From the NCBI GenBank assembly GCA_009103225.1, contig RHPI01000575.1, positions 342,313 to 406,312 on the forward strand: DNA of 64,000 nucleotides. Reading direction: 5' to 3'. This stretch comes from Chlorokybus atmophyticus. Lineage: Eukaryota > Streptophyta > Chlorokybophyceae > Chlorokybales > Chlorokybaceae. A program made the position numbers and the translations under genes. The stretch's first letter is position 1; each line of letters begins with the position of its first letter. The notes beneath the pieces are model-generated. The model did not search any database and was not told the origin of the DNA. It was given only the letters and a program-made list of their open reading frames with translations. Below, in pieces: positions 61,501 through 64,000 of the stretch.

Positions 61501-61939
61501 TGACGTCGAGAGCGGGCAGAGTGGCTGCGCGCGTCGCTGCAGAGACAGCGGGCTCGACGATGGCCATTGTGGCAGTTGCGACGGTATCGGTCGGTGGTGC
61601 GAGAGTTGTCTCAACGCCTACGGACAGAGGCACTGCTGCAGTGGGAAGTGCACCGCCCACTGGTGCAGATTCGGTAGAGATGGCGGCTGCTGCCAGTGTG
61701 CTCACCAGCGTCGGCGTCACGGTGCCCATCGGTGTACCAGGTTGTGGTGCAACTGGAGTGGGTGCTGCTGACGTTGGTGGAGTCGACGTTGTAGCCGGTG
61801 TGGCTGTTGCTGCGGAGGCAGCACCACTGGTGGCTTCGGAGGAGGTGCCTGCTGATGTTGTTGCAGCTTCCCCTCGTGCTCGTCGTGATGGTTGCACGCG
61901 GGACGGAGTGTTCCTGTCTCTCTCGCGTTTTGCAGCCAT
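58598..61939 (-). CDS. Retrotransposon ORF: protease and N-terminal half of cytosine-5 DNA methyltransferase
   Basis: The start ATG (61939) overlaps the gag stop as TGATG, a layout that allows reinitiation. The first 700 residues are low-complexity (Ala/Thr/Pro) and then helical. An aspartic protease lies near residue 755 (VMMDTGAQPVII, with DLLLGQDY downstream). Residues 1000-1113 are the N-terminal half of a DNA methyltransferase: motif I VLELFGGIGSG (SAM binding), DPDPHAQ, and motif IV DLLIAGWECQGHS, with the catalytic Cys in an unusual E-C-Q context (usually P-C-Q/N). Then GQGLSDPRSQLF is followed by TAG. In C5 methyltransferases this DPR-x-x-LF block is followed without a break by a helix, and here it resumes two codons after the TAG as MRVIKLL. 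The stop may be a mutation or a readthrough site. Confidence 0.9.
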   Translation of the reverse strand: MAAKRERDRNTPSRVQPSRRARGEAATTSAGTSSEATSGAASAATATPATTSTPPTSAAPTPVAPQPGTPMGTVTPTLVSTLAAAAISTESAPVGGALPTAAVPLSVGVETTLAPPTDTVATATMAIVEPAVSAATRAATLPALDVTQAVPTGQQAERAWETILRGADPTTIAFGRGGERTTRVARDDRVFPLPEVHTLPALTQHQLEDEILAGTAPPMRDRVFLISYSPPVVLELALQLFWALHNNMQTAPRQPARMPTTTFEPSPLDTYRDRRDAVQQRIADAADLPLGTDEALGPPTTARLHQRYHALEQAYHWRQDQAAAITAREQALEATRAPVPQSPAAGPSSSTTPLFVETNSDQARALAQQTRGVIAPLLPALVEDLPEDQREPGRGYLTPQGCTQRDGAGLVGEQQLRTALLRQATMLHRQEGIGLRQMLGMRDNGNAARARLVTWLVTNHPAVPLFAFGARIAWVDAFLRSIRQAYDEVASAATDTLEGALEAILSLPGVEAGRQRRRIAAAHEQHVQQPETRLTVRTRAITVLEVGVVNGRWDAYMAGILRVPTITHDMRARLLRAVYLQPMPQNHRYIDVDNNATATWEGTLVREAAHAVRWTYAEEQAAREAVPQTPGPPGFPPQPLATPPGMTTAAQRVNPPAPPLGQVAAAPPVPRPPRVYQQPRQRRFGQSRGQGGPQDPSGRGALAALRSSPADENKATVSPRKRFRRFKRLRINANAAMIANQGQHVTVNGRAPKRVMMDTGAQPVIIRRYLARDLGITSAELLPCPYQLDTATGNRDKVLGLTKQAVSIRLTGLNPSHSTEVVQRCVVTDAGSFDLLLGQDYNFPVGMGLDCWTEQAWFRPHWDEDDGEEQGFLPLKLVAKARSQRRSAAAATYSSTKRSRVPRARMQPRTTATSSSPSLYAEEDSPTPYDESQETFTKEVAFQEPSERRWSAQVAAHMLLTRPQLTAHFPVYKDQATVQEQYHIATGVVEFHMFRRQQGITVLELFGGIGSGLAAVLNTETTVTKYLYCDPDPHAQEALSHHLPHLHQRYPQQLPLSALQGSQKALPQDIRWITKDHLQAVGNVDLLIAGWECQGHSRAGRGQGLSDPRSQLF

Positions 61940-63802
61940 CAGCGCCCATTGGGCAGCGTAGCAGGCGCGGTAGTCCTGCTCTTGTCTTCCTCCAAGCGCG
62001 CCATACGCGCCATGAGGGCTGCCATATGGTCATCAGCTGGTGGGTTGGCTGAAGCCTTGGCGGCAACAGCAGCAGCGCGCGGACGTGTCTCTGGTCCCTT
62101 ACGCTGAGGAGGTCTGTTCTTCCCCCTGTAGCCTTGCTCTTCCTTGCGAGCACTGGCGTTGTTGTTGTTGTTACTGCCACCAGCGTTGTTGCTGTTGTGG
62201 GCTCCAGTGTTGTTGCTATTGTAGCCACTAAAGTGGTTGCCAGTGGCGCCCCCAGTGTTGTTGCTGTTGTAGCCACTGAAGTTGTTGTGGTTGTAGCTGT
62301 TGGCGGGCCTCAACTCTGGGAACTTGAGCCAGCAGACTGACTCCAAGTGACCAGTCTTGTGACAGTGGTCGCAAACCAAAGTTGAGTATTCTTCGGTGCA
62401 CTCCTTTTGGTAGTGTCCATGCCGTCCACAGCGATGACACAGCACAGGGGCAGCAAGTGCAGCATGAGCTGACCGTTTCCCTTTGTCGCGTGCTGGTGGA
62501 GCGTCCCGGCCACGGTCGCGGCGAGGAGGCTCAGTTGTCGTGCTGACTACAGGCCGTACGGCGCTGCGGTTGGTGTCCAGCACTGCCTTCTCATACACCA
62601 AGCGCTTGTGGATGGCTTGTGCAGTCTCGAAGGCTTCTTTGAGGGTGTAGCCAAGGGGCCTGCTGTAGTTCAGAGTCAGGCGTGTCGACTCGCTCAGAGC
62701 AGCATCCAACTCATTGACGTATATCACTGCAGCAGCCTCCTCACTGACAATCTTGTAGTCAGTGTCCTTCAGCAGACCTTCCAGTCTGGAGTACAAGCGG
62801 AGGGGATCCTCATTGGGCTTGCGTCGGAAGCGTCTCAGCTCCTCAACCTTGCTGGTGGTCTGAGGAGGGAAGGTACGGCGCAGGGCAGCGTACAGGTCCT
62901 TGAGTGGAGAATCAGAGATGGCAGCACCTACGGTGATGGCTGGTGCGCGCAGTGCTACTGACCCGAGGGTGAAAGCGCTGCCTCCTGCACGAGAGCCAGG
63001 TGTTGCTGGAGGTAGAGGAGTACCCCACTCTGCGGCTGCCGCTTGCGGTACAGCTTTTTGTTCCTCAGTGATGATGGCAGAACAGTCAAGGATGCGGACT
63101 CGACGTGTGGCCTCCTTGGACTCAACTTCTGCAGGGGTCAAGTTAACCAGTACCAACTCCGGTTCCTCCTCCTCTGCCTGCTTGAGAGCTGCAGCTATGA
63201 ACAAGCCTGTTACTGCAACTGAAGTGGCAGGTGGAACGACACCTGCTGGACGGTGCAGAGATGCAGATGCTATGGTGCTGGCAAGCTCGCCATAGCCGTC
63301 TACTCGATGCAGTTCAGCAACGGACTTCCAGACATCGTGTGCTTCATGATCAAGATACTGTTGAGATCCGGACTAGCCCACTCGGCTAGCCTCGCGCGAG
63401 GCTAGCCGAGTGGGCTAGTCCGGATCTCAACAGATACTGAGCAGCAATGTGGAAAGAGATCTCATCTGACCAGTCTTTGTTCTTCAGAGCTTGCTGCCGC
63501 ATCTTGGAGTGGAACTTGATGATGAACTCATCCAGCGAGGTGGTGCCGGCACGTCCGGAGAAGCGCAGGGATGTGGTTGAACTGGAAGATTCCATCTCGT
63601 TGTCGTCGCTGTCCGATGATAGTGGAGAAGCTTGATGATGAGGAGTAGCGTGGAGCGGGGTGAAGCTGGAGATGGAGCGCGAGCCTCTGCTGCTGCGGTC
63701 GATGCTCCCGTCGCTGGTCCGCTCGTAGGTGAGGTTGGTGGTTGGGCTCCAGCTGCTGAGGTCACCCTCGTCTATTGGGGAGAACGGGGTGGGCCTGCTC
63801 AT
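61939..63802 (-). pseudogene. Retrotransposon gag, disrupted by a palindromic insertion
   Basis: The N-terminal part (63802 to about 63439) is Ser/Thr-rich and then helical. It runs into the 72-bp palindrome (63360-63431) and stops at 63386. The rest of the frame resumes left of the insertion, and an open frame covers 63204-61939. It carries the capsid-like helical part (LEGLLKDTDYKI, NELDAALSEST), two CCHC zinc knuckles (CHRCGRHGHYQKEC and CDHCHKTGHLESVC), and an Asn/Gly/His-rich segment. Insert plus duplicated target adds 79 bases, so the frame is shifted. Gag packages retroelement RNA; this copy should not make the full protein unless the insert is an assembly artefact. Confidence 0.88.
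63360..63431. mobile_element. 72-bp perfect palindrome flanked by 7-bp direct repeats
   Basis: The block reads the same on both strands with no spacer (centre ctcgc|gcgag). It is bordered by agatact at 63353-63359 and 63432-63438. The host gag frame continues once insert plus one repeat are set aside, so this is an insertion. It is far too short to code. Confidence 0.85.
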
Positions 63803-64000
63803 ACAGCTGGTCCAGAGGTGAAAGGGTAGAGTGCTTGTGCTCTACCGTCTATCCCGATACTGTTACCACCCAACCACTGGTGCTTGTGCGCACTATGTGA
63901 TGACAATGATAACGAATGCCCAGCGATGTATCCCTGGGTGCAGACTGCACTATCTGATGCAGATTGCAACACACTCACTTGTGCAAAGAGGGTGACACTG
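63803..64000. other. Retrotransposon leader, possibly reaching the 5' LTR
   Basis: 198 bp upstream of gag in the element's orientation. It has an inverted repeat (agagtgcttgtgctct, 63829-63844) and a candidate primer-binding site. The LTR border cannot be placed inside the window. Confidence 0.45.

Larger units (their letters stand above)
54677..63802 (-). mobile_element. Ty3/gypsy retrotransposon with DNA methyltransferase and PHD finger
   Basis: Gene order on the minus strand is gag (CCHC knuckles), aspartic protease, cytosine-5 DNA methyltransferase, reverse transcriptase, RNase H, integrase, PHD finger. RT before integrase defines the Ty3/gypsy order. The coding part is split into three by a gag/protease boundary at 61939 (TGATG, stop overlapping start), by a TAG at 58598-58600 inside the methyltransferase, and by a palindromic insertion in gag. 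The 5' LTR would lie right of 63802 and is probably cut by the window. A possible primer-binding site (tggtaacag, minus strand) is near 63861-63869. Confidence 0.93.

Overview
This window is nuclear DNA of an intron-rich eukaryote, most likely a green alga (chlorophyte or streptophyte). The evidence is many short GT-AG introns, some exons of only 14-24 nt, long CA/GA/TC microsatellites, plant-type telo-box motifs (AAACCCTA), and a gene for the Viridiplantae-restricted dormancy/auxin-associated (DRM1/ARP) family. I cannot name the species. Exon borders were read by eye from splice signals, reading frame and family conservation, so single junctions may be wrong. Single Ns at 45 and 17632 follow microsatellites and mark contig joins; 47689-47927 is a 239-base gap.

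Left part (1-9274): the 3' end of a DRM1/ARP gene (+), then a 31-exon soluble PAS-PAS hybrid histidine kinase with a degenerate and an intact receiver (-), then about 1.5 kb of upstream DNA.

Mobile block 1 (9284-18088): a full-length Mutator-like (MULE) transposon of 8.8 kb, with inverted ends of about 130 bp and a perfect 9-bp target duplication (ttagccttt). It encodes a large protein joining a YqaJ-type exonuclease to a MULE transposase with SWIM zinc finger, and a second Cys-rich gene on the other strand. It also carries a 158-bp tandem repeat, a private palindrome (AGATGCATCT) scattered through introns and flanks, and a 185-bp identical copy of part of the neighbouring kinesin gene.

Central gene block (19096-45863): six host genes alternating in orientation: kinesin-5 (-) / CSB-ERCC6 repair helicase (+); DP cell-cycle transcription factor (-) / plastid-targeted DUF89 damage-control phosphatase (+); a UVR-like coiled-coil protein (-) / an ER-anchored coiled-coil protein (+). 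The three head-to-head pairs are 421, 232 and 214 bp apart between start codons, which suggests shared bidirectional promoters.

Right part (45864-64000): gene-poor DNA with the assembly gap, a small putative gene, a PA28/REG proteasome activator gene (-), and most of a Ty3/gypsy retrotransposon (-). The retroelement encodes a split cytosine-5 DNA methyltransferase between protease and reverse transcriptase, with a TAG inside the methyltransferase domain, and a PHD finger at the end of its integrase. Its gag is broken by a perfect 72-bp palindrome flanked by 7-bp repeats. The most novel items are the YqaJ-MULE element with its captured gene fragment and palindromic motif, and the methyltransferase-PHD retrotransposon.
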